Of a stretch of 64,000 nt of DNA, positions 43,612 through 52,319 are shown piece by piece. The position numbers and the translations under genes were made by a program. The stretch comes from LMUY01 sp964247705 (GTDB lineage Bacteria; Pseudomonadota; Alphaproteobacteria; Acetobacterales; Acetobacteraceae): NCBI GenBank assembly GCA_964247705.1, contig CAXTVQ010000013.1, positions 1 to 64,000 on the forward strand, given 5' to 3'. Numbering within the stretch: the first letter of the stretch is position 1; the number at the start of each line of letters is the position of its first letter. The notes beneath the pieces are model-generated. The model saw nothing but the letters and a program-made list of their open reading frames with translations, was not told the origin of the DNA and ran no database searches.

Positions 43612-45606
43612 TTAGAACTCCTCCCAACCGGCGTCCGCAACGGCGAGCGTACCGTTCAATCGCGCCGGCGTTGCCGTCCGGCGTGGGGCCGTTCGGCCTG
43701 GTTTGGACGGCACCGCGGATGAGCGGGGTGAGACGGCCTTGCTCGTGTTTACAGCCGGGCGGCGTGGCGGTGCGACGGACTTGCCCACAGCTTCGACTTG
43801 CGCCGGAGCGTCGATCGTGAACCGGGCGGTCAACCCGGCAAGCGCCTCCGTCTCCCGTGCGAGCGTGCTCGAGGCGGCAGCGCTCTGCTCCACCATTGCC
43901 GCGTTCTGCTGCGTGATCTGGTCCAACTGGTTTACGGCCGTGTTCACCTCCGACAGCCCGGTCGCCTGTTCGCCGGCCGAGGCTGCGATCTCGCTGACGA
44001 TCGCGGCCACGTCGCCGACCTGACCGACGATGCGGGTCAATGCCTGCCCCGTCTCACCCACCAGGCGCACGCCTTCGCCCACATGCTGGGCGGAGGCGGA
44101 GATGAGGGTTTTGATTTCCCGGGCCGCCTGGGCTGAGCGCTGGGCCAAGCTGCGGACCTCAGAGGCAACGACGGCGAAGCCGCGCCCTGCTTCACCCGCC
44201 CGCGCCGCCTCCACGCCGGCATTGAGGGCCAGCAGGTTGGTTTGAAACGCGATCTCGTCGATGACGCCGATGATTTGACCGATCTGGCTGGAGGAGCGCT
44301 CGATCTCACCCATCGCCGCGACCGCCTTGCGCACGACTTCGCCGGACTGTTCCGCATCGGTGCGGGTGCGGGAGACGCTCTCGCGAGCCTGGACCGCACC
44401 TTCGGCGGTCCGCTTGACGGTCGCCGTCATTTCGTCCAGCGCCGCGGCCGTTTCCTCGAGGCTCGCCGCCTGCTGCTCGGTGCGGCGGCTGAGGTCCTCC
44501 GCGGCCTGCGCGATCTCACCGGTGCCCGAACGCAGCGCCCCCGTGTTGGCGACGATGCCTTGCAACAGGCCGTGCAACGATGTGACCGCCGCGTTGTAAT
44601 CCGACCGAAGCCGTTCGTATTCGGGGATGAACGCAAGGTCCAGCCGGCACGTGAGATCCCCGTCGGCGATCTTGCCAAGACCGTCAGCCAGCGTGGCGAC
44701 GACCATGGTTTGCGCCTCGGCCGACGCTGCCCGCTCCGCATCGGCAACCTGACGCTGGTTTTCCGCGGCCAGCCGTATTTCGGCTGCCTCCTGCTCCAAG
44801 CTGATCTTCTCGTGGCTGGCTTGTTTCAGCACGAGCACCGCCTGCGCCATTTGTCCCAGTTCGTCCCGGCGCTCCACCCCGGTGACGTCTTGGGTGAGAT
44901 CACCCGCGGCAAGGCGGCGCAGGCAGCCATTGAGGTTCTGCAGCGGGCGCCCGATCCATGCCCGCGTAGCGAAGGTCGCGCCTACGCCAACCAGCAGCAA
45001 GCCGCCAAGGATGCCGCCGTACGTCACGGCGACCGCGGTGTCCACGACCGCCATCACCTCGCCCTGGCGAGTATCGGCCTGCGCGATCAATTCATCAGTG
45101 TCGGCAACGAACTCCTGCCTTAGCGGGCCAAAGGCCGGGCCGCACGTTCCAAGGAAGTCTGCTTGCGACGCTTCGTTTGCATCGGGGTCCTTGGCGTTAG
45201 TACCAAGCTCGATCGATTTGGCGCACGTCTTGTCGAGCAGTGTCAGCCCGCGTTGCAGGAGACCGTCGAGCCGCGCCGCCCATGATGGCAGGGCCGCCTT
45301 CGCACTGCCGACATAAGTGGAGAAGCTATCGCGATTGGCCTTCAGCGCCGCGATCGCGGCCGCGTCCCCCGAAGTGCTGTTATCGATGAGCAACCTCATG
45401 ATCGCCGCCTCGGCCGTGGCCATCGAACGGTTGGCGCGGATCATGTTGATTTCCGCACGGCCGTCATTGTCGATCAGGGTACGATAGGATGTGGAGACGC
45501 GGCGCAACTGGACGTTTGAAAACACGGCCGACCCGATCGCCAGCAAACCGAAGGCGCTCAGCAACAGCAATACCTTGCCCATGATCGGGACGTGTTTCAT
45601 AGACAT
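43612..45606 (-). CDS. Methyl-accepting chemotaxis protein
   Basis: 664-residue transmembrane chemoreceptor. TM1 is within residues 9-30 (VLLLLSAFGLLAIGSAVF), followed by a helical periplasmic sensor of the four-helix-bundle type with many Asn/Asp/Ala, TM2 near residues 205-225, HAMP, and the signalling domain with the hairpin tip EIAFQTNLLALNAGVEAAR. The C-terminus ends in WEEF, matching the pentapeptide (xWxxF) that tethers CheR/CheB. ATG 45606 is 10 bases after AGGAG; GTG 45609 at 7 bases is also possible. The ligand is unknown. It lies between homogentisate dioxygenase and the VOC gene, so aromatic compounds are a guess. Confidence 0.9.
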   Translation of the reverse strand: MSMKHVPIMGKVLLLLSAFGLLAIGSAVFSNVQLRRVSTSYRTLIDNDGRAEINMIRANRSMATAEAAIMRLLIDNSTSGDAAAIAALKANRDSFSTYVGSAKAALPSWAARLDGLLQRGLTLLDKTCAKSIELGTNAKDPDANEASQADFLGTCGPAFGPLRQEFVADTDELIAQADTRQGEVMAVVDTAVAVTYGGILGGLLLVGVGATFATRAWIGRPLQNLNGCLRRLAAGDLTQDVTGVERRDELGQMAQAVLVLKQASHEKISLEQEAAEIRLAAENQRQVADAERAASAEAQTMVVATLADGLGKIADGDLTCRLDLAFIPEYERLRSDYNAAVTSLHGLLQGIVANTGALRSGTGEIAQAAEDLSRRTEQQAASLEETAAALDEMTATVKRTAEGAVQARESVSRTRTDAEQSGEVVRKAVAAMGEIERSSSQIGQIIGVIDEIAFQTNLLALNAGVEAARAGEAGRGFAVVASEVRSLAQRSAQAAREIKTLISASAQHVGEGVRLVGETGQALTRIVGQVGDVAAIVSEIAASAGEQATGLSEVNTAVNQLDQITQQNAAMVEQSAAASSTLARETEALAGLTARFTIDAPAQVEAVGKSVAPPRRPAVNTSKAVSPRSSAVPSKPGRTAPRRTATPARLNGTLAVADAGWEEF

Positions 45607-45704
45607 CACAGACAATCTCCTGGTTTTACAAGAGACTTAGGCCATACCGGTTACTTTCCGGTTAACGGCAAGCCAGCCGCGGGTTGACAGGTTCGCGGTG
45701 GCGA

Positions 45705-47063
45705 TCAAGGAGCGCTGAGATCGAAGTTTTTGCGCAGTGACTGTCCATACGCCGGATAGTCCGCCTGCAGTTGCGCGCACCCGGCGGCGAAGGCGGTGAC
45801 CATCTGCGGGAAGCGGGTCTCGAACATGAACGCCATCGTCCCCTCCAGCTTGTGCGGCTTGAGGTCGGCGTTGCTGGCCCGTTCGAATGCGTCCGTGTCC
45901 GGGCCGTGCGGCAGCATGCAATTGTGCAGCGAAATCCCGCCGGGCACGAAGCCGCCGCCCGTCTTGGCATCGTAGGTGCCGTAGATAAGGCCCATGAACT
46001 CGCTCATGACGTTCATGTGGTACCAGGGCGGCCGGAACGTGCCCTCGGCGACCAGCCAGCGGTCCGAGAACAGCACGAAGTCGATGTTGGCAGTGCCCGG
46101 CGTCTCGGACGGCGAGGTCAAGACGGTGAAAATCGATGGGTCGGCATGGTCGAACAGCACCGGCCCGACGGGAGAATAACGCCGCAGATCATACTTGTAG
46201 GGCGCATAGTTGCCGTGCCAGGCGACCACGTCCAGCGGCGAGTGGGCGATGTCGGCCGCCCAAAGATTGCCACCCCATTTCACGATCATCGTGCCGGGGG
46301 CGTCCCGGTCCTCGAACGCCGCCACCGGGGTGAGGAAATCGCGCGGGTTGGCCATGCAGTTGGCGCCGATCGGGCCCCGTTCCGGCAAGGCGAGGGCGCC
46401 GCCGTAGTTCTCGCAAACGTAGCCGCGCGCGGACGCCTCCAGCAGCACCACGCTGATCTTGACGCCGCGGGGTATCACGACCGCCTCGCCCGGCCCGGCG
46501 TCGATCACGCCGAACTCGGTGCGGAAACGCACTGCGCCCTGCTGCGGTAAAATCAGCATTTCCGCGTCCGCGTTGTAGAAATACTCGTCCGTCATCGAGC
46601 GGGTGGCGAGGTAGACATGCGCGCCCATGCCGGATTGCGATCGTGCGTCCCCGGCCGTCGTGACCGTGTGCATGCCCTCGATGAACGTCAGCGAAGCCTG
46701 CGGCACAGGGATCGGGTCCCACCGCAACGGTGCGATCGGCAGTTCGGCCTCCACCGCGGGAGCCGTGCGCCACAGGCGGTTGTCGGCGCGGCGGAACTGG
46801 CCCCAATGCGCGATCGTGGGGCGGATCCGATATAGCCAGGACCGCTCGTTCGTGGTGCGGGGGGCGGTGAACGGCGAGCCCGAGAGCTGCTCCGCATACA
46901 GGCCATAGGGGCAGCGCTGCGGTGAATTGCGCCCGACTGGCAGCGCACCCGGCAGAGCCTCCGTCTCGAAGCCGTTGCCGAACCCCGAAAGGTAGCCGGC
47001 GTGCAACGGCCGGTCCGCGACCGCACCTGCGAGTGAGAGAGGCAAGCGATCCGGGTTGTTCAT
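45705..47063 (-). CDS. hmgA: Homogentisate 1,2-dioxygenase
   Basis: 452-residue Fe(II) enzyme that opens homogentisate to maleylacetoacetate in tyrosine/phenylalanine catabolism. The N-terminal stretch YLSGFGNGFETEALPGALP is diagnostic. Iron ligands are His and Glu in WYHMNVMSEFMG and His in LHNCMLPHGPD. The full family length is kept. Start ATG 47063 begins MNNPDRLPLS; a longer reading lacks homology. Usual partners hppD and fahA/maiA are not in view, so the pathway is scattered. A 65-residue gene lies upstream on the same strand. Confidence 0.96.
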   Translation of the reverse strand: MNNPDRLPLSLAGAVADRPLHAGYLSGFGNGFETEALPGALPVGRNSPQRCPYGLYAEQLSGSPFTAPRTTNERSWLYRIRPTIAHWGQFRRADNRLWRTAPAVEAELPIAPLRWDPIPVPQASLTFIEGMHTVTTAGDARSQSGMGAHVYLATRSMTDEYFYNADAEMLILPQQGAVRFRTEFGVIDAGPGEAVVIPRGVKISVVLLEASARGYVCENYGGALALPERGPIGANCMANPRDFLTPVAAFEDRDAPGTMIVKWGGNLWAADIAHSPLDVVAWHGNYAPYKYDLRRYSPVGPVLFDHADPSIFTVLTSPSETPGTANIDFVLFSDRWLVAEGTFRPPWYHMNVMSEFMGLIYGTYDAKTGGGFVPGGISLHNCMLPHGPDTDAFERASNADLKPHKLEGTMAFMFETRFPQMVTAFAAGCAQLQADYPAYGQSLRKNFDLSAP

Positions 47064-47130
47064 GACGAACGGCTCCAGCGATGCAGCGGAGGCTAACCTA
47101 AGGAGAGTCCGGCGCTGGCTGCAACACCGC

Positions 47131-47328
47131 TCAGCCGCGATCCAGCCGGGCCGGGACACGGACGGCACGGATCCCGGCCAGCGTCAGCCGGTCCACCAAG
47201 TGGTCCGCCGCGATCCCTGCCAGGACGCAGGACAGCTCACGGGTGATACGCCCGCCGCCGGACCGCAGCGCTGCGGTTAGTATGGCGGCCAATTCCTCGT
47301 CCGGCACGGGTTCAGGCAGATCGAACAT
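47131..47328 (-). CDS. Small hypothetical protein
   Basis: 65 residues, helical with MFDLPEPVPDEELAAILTAAL at the start and HLVDRLTLAGIRAVRVPARL at the end. No signal or membrane segment. It precedes hmgA by 67 bases on the same strand. Codon use looks coding, but no family is recognised and the size makes it uncertain. Confidence 0.5.
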   Translation of the reverse strand: MFDLPEPVPDEELAAILTAALRSGGGRITRELSCVLAGIAADHLVDRLTLAGIRAVRVPARLDRG

Positions 47329-47516
47329 GGCGGCAGCCTAGGGCAAGCCCGACGACAGAACAAGAGGGGAACACATCGGCATTTCGACCTGGACGAGGCA
47401 GGGCGTTAACACTTTCCTACGCAATCTCGCCTAGCCTGGAGCGGATCATCCAGTACTTACACATTCGCACGCGACCAGCTAGTGAGTTGCACCATTTCAG
47501 CACAGTCACGAAATCC

Positions 47517-49079
47517 ATGCTGCTTGATTTCAATTGCACCGGCGAGACAACGGTGTTCGATGCCGATATCTGCATTGTGGGTTCGGGCGCGGCCGGGCTG
47601 ACGCTGGCATCTCATCTGGGCGGCGGGTTGCGCGTGTTGGTGGTGGAGGCGGGCGGGCGCCGCCCTGGGATTGCGGGGCTGGAGGGTGAGGCAGCGGAGT
47701 GGGCGTTCACCGGGTTCGAGCAGGGCCGGGCCCGCGCGTTCGGGGGCGCGACCCGGCTGTGGGCGGGCCAATGCATCCGGCTGGACCCGATCGATTTCGA
47801 GCGGCGGGAGTGGGTGCCCCATAGCGGCTGGCCGATCACTGCCGCCGAGTTGGCCCCGTTTTACGACCGCGCGGAAGCGTTCCTCGGCGTGCCGCGCGCG
47901 GTGTACGACGCGAGCACCTGGCGCCGCTTCGGGATCGGAGCGCCCTGTTTCGCCAATGCGGACGTGACGCCGAAATTCACCGTCTACATGCCTCAACCGG
48001 ACTTCGCCAAGCATCTCGGTCCGGCGCTGGCGCGCGATCCCGCGGTCACCATCCTGCTGAACGCCGCCGTGACCAGCATCGACCTGGCGCCCGGCGCACG
48101 GCAGGTCCAAGGCCTCTCCATCGCGGGGGACAGCGGCCGGACGGCGCGCGTGACGGCCCGCGCTTTCGTGCTCTGCGGCGGCGGGATCGACAACCCGCGA
48201 TTGCTGCTCGCCTCCCGAGCCGTGATGGCGGACGGCATCGGCAACGACAAGGGCCTCGTCGGGCGCTTCTTCCAGGATCATCCGAGCGGCACCACGGGGG
48301 TGGTCACGACCGACCGACCTGCCGTGCTGCAGAACCAGTTCCGGCGGTTGCGCAGGGGCGGCGTGCGCTACTGGCCCAAGCTCGCCTTGACGGAAGCGGC
48401 GCAACGGCGCGGCCGGACGCTGAATGCCAACACGATCATGCTCTACGATTACGAGGACGGGTCGGCGCTGACGCGGGCGAAGGCGGCGGTGGCAGCGGTG
48501 CGGGCGCGGGACCCGGCCAAGACCGCGGCCGAAGCCGTGCGGCTGGTTTGCCACTTGCCGGAGCTTGCCGGGCGCGCCTTGCATTCCGCCGTTACGGGCA
48601 AGGCGCCGATGTTCAAACCGCGCCGGGTCATGCTGAAGGCGCATGTCGAGCAGCGGCCGGACCCGGACAACCGCGTCACCCTGTCCGATCAGGTAGACCG
48701 GTTCGGCGTGCCCCTACCCCGCCTTGCCTGGCGCGTGCATCCCGAGGAGTTGCGCACCCTGCGCACCGTCACGCAGGCTGCCGGGTCGGCGTTCCAATCG
48801 CTTGGCTGGGGCACGTTGACGTGCGCACCCTGGCTCGACGGGGAGCCGGCGGCGGCCCAGCCGTATCTGGAGGACACCTACCACCATCATGGCACGACCC
48901 GGATGGCGGCCACTGCTTCGGCCGGCGTCACGGACCCGGCGTGCAAGGTGTTCGGGACCGAGAACCTCTATCTCGCCGGGAGTTCGGTGTTCCCCACCTC
49001 CGGCTATGCCAACCCGACGCTGACCATCGTGGCCCTCGCGATCCGCCTGGCCGACGCGTTGCGGCAGCACTACGGATGA
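47517..49079 (+). CDS. GMC family FAD oxidoreductase
   Basis: 520-residue glucose-methanol-choline type flavoenzyme. The FAD site is CIVGSGAAGLTLASHLGG with VVEAGGR following, and the C-terminal half has YHHHGTTRMA (catalytic His region) and LYLAGSSVFPTSGYANPTL. It probably oxidises an alcohol, sugar or steroid-like group. ATG 47517 is preferred over a TTG at 47487. The stop overlaps the start of a glycosyltransferase gene by 4 bases (ATGA), so the two act in one process, perhaps on a glycan or glycolipid. Substrate unknown. Confidence 0.88.
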   Translation: MLLDFNCTGETTVFDADICIVGSGAAGLTLASHLGGGLRVLVVEAGGRRPGIAGLEGEAAEWAFTGFEQGRARAFGGATRLWAGQCIRLDPIDFERREWVPHSGWPITAAELAPFYDRAEAFLGVPRAVYDASTWRRFGIGAPCFANADVTPKFTVYMPQPDFAKHLGPALARDPAVTILLNAAVTSIDLAPGARQVQGLSIAGDSGRTARVTARAFVLCGGGIDNPRLLLASRAVMADGIGNDKGLVGRFFQDHPSGTTGVVTTDRPAVLQNQFRRLRRGGVRYWPKLALTEAAQRRGRTLNANTIMLYDYEDGSALTRAKAAVAAVRARDPAKTAAEAVRLVCHLPELAGRALHSAVTGKAPMFKPRRVMLKAHVEQRPDPDNRVTLSDQVDRFGVPLPRLAWRVHPEELRTLRTVTQAAGSAFQSLGWGTLTCAPWLDGEPAAAQPYLEDTYHHHGTTRMAATASAGVTDPACKVFGTENLYLAGSSVFPTSGYANPTLTIVALAIRLADALRQHYG

Positions 49080-50050
49080 CGGTCGCCGCCTCCGTCGTGA
49101 TCTGTACCTACAATCGGCTCCGCCTGTTGGAGCGGGCGGTGGCGAGTTGCCTGCGGGACGCGACGGCCCGCGGCACGGCGTTCGAACTGGTGATCGCCGA
49201 CAATAGCCCTTCCGGCCATGCCCGCGGCTTGGCGGAGAGGCTGGCGGCTGCCGGCGAGCCGGTGCGTTGGGTGCACGCCTTGCCGCCCAACATCTCGGTG
49301 GCGCGCAACGCCGGGCTGCATGCCGCCGCCGCCCCGCTGGTGGCGTTCATGGACGACGATCTGGAGCTGGAGCGGGGCTGGCTCGACTACCTGATGGACA
49401 CGCTCGAGCAGACCGGTGCGGATGTGGCGCTCGGCCCGGTGCGCCCCCGTTTCGCCAACAGTTGTCCGCCGTGGGATCCAGAGGCCGCGCGCTTCACCCG
49501 TGTGCTGCGTGGCCCGTCTGGTAGCCCCGTGGTGGCGGGCGGTGCGCGCAAGGGCGGCACCTTCGTCGTCAGTACCGCATCCTCCCTCTGGCGCTGCGCC
49601 ACTTGCTTCGCCGATGCCCAACCGTTCGACCCGGCGTTCGGCGTCTCCGGCGGCGAGGATTTGGACCTGTTCCTCCGGCTGCAATCCCGCGGCTGCCGCT
49701 TCGTTTGGTGCGCCGAGGCCTCGGTCTGGGAAACGATACCGGAGAGCCGGACCACGTTGCGATTTCACGCCCTGCGCGAGTTCACCGGTGCGCAGGTCTA
49801 CACCGCGGCCAGCGTGCGCCACTCGCGCATACCGATGATCCGGGTGGCCGACATCATGGCCCGCGGTGCAGTGCAAATGGCGCTTGGCGCTGCCGGGATG
49901 GTGCTCACCGGCACATTGGCCCCGTTTGGTGGTGCGACAGGGCGGCAGCGCTTCGTGCGCCAACTATTCATTACGGCGACCGGGGCCGGCAAGCTGCTCT
50001 GGTTCCGCAAGATACCGCTTTACCATGTCGAGAAAGCACCGGCGCCTTGA
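49076..50050 (+). CDS. Glycosyltransferase family 2 protein
   Basis: 324-residue GT-A fold transferase. The start ASVVICTYNRLRLLERAV, the DXD-type metal site MDDDLELERGW and the GGEDLDLFLRLQSRGCRFVW segment are GT2 features. A C-terminal hydrophobic stretch (about residues 255-290) suggests membrane association. It is translationally coupled to the GMC oxidoreductase. Sugar donor and acceptor are not apparent. Confidence 0.88.
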   Translation: MTVAASVVICTYNRLRLLERAVASCLRDATARGTAFELVIADNSPSGHARGLAERLAAAGEPVRWVHALPPNISVARNAGLHAAAAPLVAFMDDDLELERGWLDYLMDTLEQTGADVALGPVRPRFANSCPPWDPEAARFTRVLRGPSGSPVVAGGARKGGTFVVSTASSLWRCATCFADAQPFDPAFGVSGGEDLDLFLRLQSRGCRFVWCAEASVWETIPESRTTLRFHALREFTGAQVYTAASVRHSRIPMIRVADIMARGAVQMALGAAGMVLTGTLAPFGGATGRQRFVRQLFITATGAGKLLWFRKIPLYHVEKAPAP

Positions 50051-50133
50051 GGCCGGCCGGCATGCATGCAGCAGCGTCGCCACGCGTGCTGCACTCTGCG
50101 CAAGCCGCCTCCTACGTCAAACCGCGAGCGCCG

Positions 50134-50277
50134 TTAGCCGAAGCTCACCAAGTAACGAAGCAGCACCGCGGCTAGGGACAGACCGAAAAGCGTGCCACCC
50201 CAATCAGCGAGAAAGCTGGTGACCGAGTTCAGCAGTGGACCAGTCATGACCGAACCAGTCTTTTTCATGGTCTTCAT
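50134..50277 (-). CDS. 47-residue single-span membrane peptide
   Basis: MKTMKKTGSVMTGPLLNSVT start, a WGG motif, then a hydrophobic helix TLFGLSLAAVLLRYLVSF. Basic N-terminus and one predicted membrane span. ATG 50277 is preceded by AAGGGG at 9 bases; a longer reading to 50379 has no such site. It lies in a low-GC island (28 of 60 bases are G or C at 50221-50280, against about 70% nearby), convergent to the glycosyltransferase. It could be a toxin-like or bacteriocin-like peptide, or a small membrane regulator; function unknown. Confidence 0.5.
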   Translation of the reverse strand: MKTMKKTGSVMTGPLLNSVTSFLADWGGTLFGLSLAAVLLRYLVSFG

Positions 50278-50475
50278 TTTGAGCGACCCCTTTTTGGCAA
50301 CTGCGACCTTGTGCATCTCTTGGTGGATCGATTTGCAGGCCCAAATAGGGCTAGTTCTGGTCACGGACCCGAGAGCCAAGTCGATTCCGGGTGCCTCGCG
50401 CGCCGCCGCACTGGCTGGGTGGACAGCCCGGGGCTGCCGTCACTAGCCTGCTTCCATGTGTTCCGGCTCGCTTCC
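50278..50475. other. Intergenic region before the peptide ABC operon
   Basis: 198 bases with lower GC than the surroundings. No clear gene. It must hold the promoter for the peptide transporter on the plus strand and that of the 47-residue gene on the minus strand. I see no strong palindrome. Confidence 0.4.
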
Positions 50476-51486
50476 ATGCTGACTGCCCGCATCGTGGGCC
50501 TGCGTCTGGCGTCCGGCGTGCTGATGCTGGTGTTGATCTCGCTGCTCGTCTTTGTGGTGCTGCGCCAGTTGCCGATCGATCCCGTCGGCATGTCGCTGCC
50601 GCCGGGCGCTACCGAGGCGGACCGCGCCGCTCTCGTCCATGAATTCGGCCTGGACCGTCCGGTGCCGGAGCAATACGCATCATGGGTACGCGGCCTGCTG
50701 CACGGTGACTTGGGCCAGTCGGTGAACCTGCGTCGCGCAGTCGGGCCGCTGGTCGCCGAGGTGCTGCCTGCAACGGTCGAACTCGTGCTTTGCGCACTCG
50801 CGCTCGGCGTCCTGTTCGGTGTGCTCGCCGGCTTGGCGCTGTTCGCCGTCCGCCGCACACGGTGGGAGTTGGCCGGGGATGTGCTGACCTCCATCCTGGT
50901 CTCAGTGCCGGAGTTCGTGTGGGCGATCGGCGGCATCCTGCTGTTCGGAGTCTGGCTGCGGGTGCTTCCCTTCATCGGTCGCAGCGACCCGGACGAGACC
51001 GTGCCCGTGCGCACCGGGTTCGTCTTGCTGGATACGGTGCTGACTGGCCGCTCGGGCGCTTTCGTGGACGCGCTGGCGCATCTCGCGTTGCCGGCGGCCG
51101 CCCTCGGCCTGACGCTGGCGCCGCTGATCGCGCGCGTGCTGCGGTCCAGCCTGCTCGGGGTGATCGTGGAGGATTTCATCCAGCTCGCCCGGTTGCGGGG
51201 GCTCTCCGAGGGGCAGTTGCTGCGCCGCCACGCGCTGCGCAACGCGGCGCTGCCGACGCTCAGCCTGATCGGCGTGCAGGCTGGGTTCATGTTCGGTGGC
51301 ACGCTGCTGATCGAGGTGATCTTCGGCTGGCCCGGCCTCGGCAACCTGATGGTCACCGCGGTGCGCAGCGGGGACATCCCGGTGATCCAGGCGGCAACGC
51401 TGGTGTACTGCGTCGGCGTGCTGCTGATCACCCTGGCGGTGGACATCACGACGGTCGCGTTGAACCCGCGGCTGCGCTCGCATTGA
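50476..51486 (+). CDS. Dipeptide/opine-type ABC transporter permease (DppB family)
   Basis: 336-residue permease with the DppB/OppB layout: TM1 at residues 8-28 (ASGVLMLVLISLLVFVVLRQ), a periplasmic loop with DLGQSVNLRRAVG, and the coupling segment FIQLARLRGLSEGQLLRRHALRNA. The start ATG 50476 begins MLTARIVGLRL; the upstream reading is low-GC noise. The stop overlaps the next gene by 4 bases. It pairs with the following DppC-like permease. Confidence 0.92.
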   Translation: MLTARIVGLRLASGVLMLVLISLLVFVVLRQLPIDPVGMSLPPGATEADRAALVHEFGLDRPVPEQYASWVRGLLHGDLGQSVNLRRAVGPLVAEVLPATVELVLCALALGVLFGVLAGLALFAVRRTRWELAGDVLTSILVSVPEFVWAIGGILLFGVWLRVLPFIGRSDPDETVPVRTGFVLLDTVLTGRSGAFVDALAHLALPAAALGLTLAPLIARVLRSSLLGVIVEDFIQLARLRGLSEGQLLRRHALRNAALPTLSLIGVQAGFMFGGTLLIEVIFGWPGLGNLMVTAVRSGDIPVIQAATLVYCVGVLLITLAVDITTVALNPRLRSH

Positions 51487-52319
51487 GGCGGTTGCGCTTG
51501 CCGCTGCAGGGCTGGCTGGGGGCGTTGCTCGTGTTGCTGCTGGTCGTGGTCGCGGCGGCCGCCCCCGTGCTTGCCCCCGCGCCGCCGAACGACATGGACC
51601 TGCTCGCCATCCAGATGCCGCCGGACGCGTCCGCGGAGCCGCCGCATTTCCTGGGCACGGACAGCCTTGGGCGGGACGTACTTTCGCGCCTTGTTTGGGG
51701 GGCGCGGATCGCGCTGGCGGTGGCGGTCGGCGCGGCCCTGGGTGCGGCGGTGGTGGGGACGGTGCTCGGCCTGCTCGCCGGGTCGCTGGGTGGGCCGGTG
51801 GACTGGGTGATCTCGCGGCTGGTGGATCTGTGGATGTCGTTCCCGCCGGTGGTGCTGTCGCTGCTGCTGGTGGTGGCGCTGGGGGCGGGGCTGGACAACG
51901 TGATCCTCGCCATCGTGCTGGTGGATTGGACGCGGTTCTGCCGGGTGCTGCGCGCCGAGGTGATGGTGATCGCGCGGCAGGACTACGTGGCGGCCGCGCG
52001 GCTGATCGGCTTCGGCCGGCTGCGGGTGATCCTGCGCGAGATCCTGCCCGGGATCGTGCCCACGCTGCTGACCCTGCTGGCGCTCGAGATGGGGATCGCG
52101 GTGCGGGTGGAGGCGGTGCTGTCCTTCATCGGCATGAGCGTGCCGGCGGACGTGCCGGCCTGGGGGCAGATGATCGCCGATTCGCGCTCCGGCATGGTGC
52201 AGGCGCCGTGGACCATCCTGTCGCCGATCGGCGCGATCGTGCTGACGGTGATCGGCTTCAACCTGCTGGGGGATGGGTTGCGCCGGCGGTTCGATCCGCG
52301 CCTGCTCGGCCGCGCATGA
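51483..52319 (+). CDS. Dipeptide/opine-type ABC transporter permease (DppC family)
   Basis: 278-residue permease. The OppC N-terminal feature HFLGTDSLGRDVLSRLVWGA is clear, with the coupling segment YVAAARLIGFGRLRVILREILP and VLSFIGMSVPADVPAWGQMI. The start is TTG 51483, overlapping the stop of the first permease (TTGA); no ATG or GTG precedes the first helix in frame. The stop overlaps the ATPase fusion by 4 bases. Confidence 0.9.
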   Translation: MRRLRLPLQGWLGALLVLLLVVVAAAAPVLAPAPPNDMDLLAIQMPPDASAEPPHFLGTDSLGRDVLSRLVWGARIALAVAVGAALGAAVVGTVLGLLAGSLGGPVDWVISRLVDLWMSFPPVVLSLLLVVALGAGLDNVILAIVLVDWTRFCRVLRAEVMVIARQDYVAAARLIGFGRLRVILREILPGIVPTLLTLLALEMGIAVRVEAVLSFIGMSVPADVPAWGQMIADSRSGMVQAPWTILSPIGAIVLTVIGFNLLGDGLRRRFDPRLLGRA

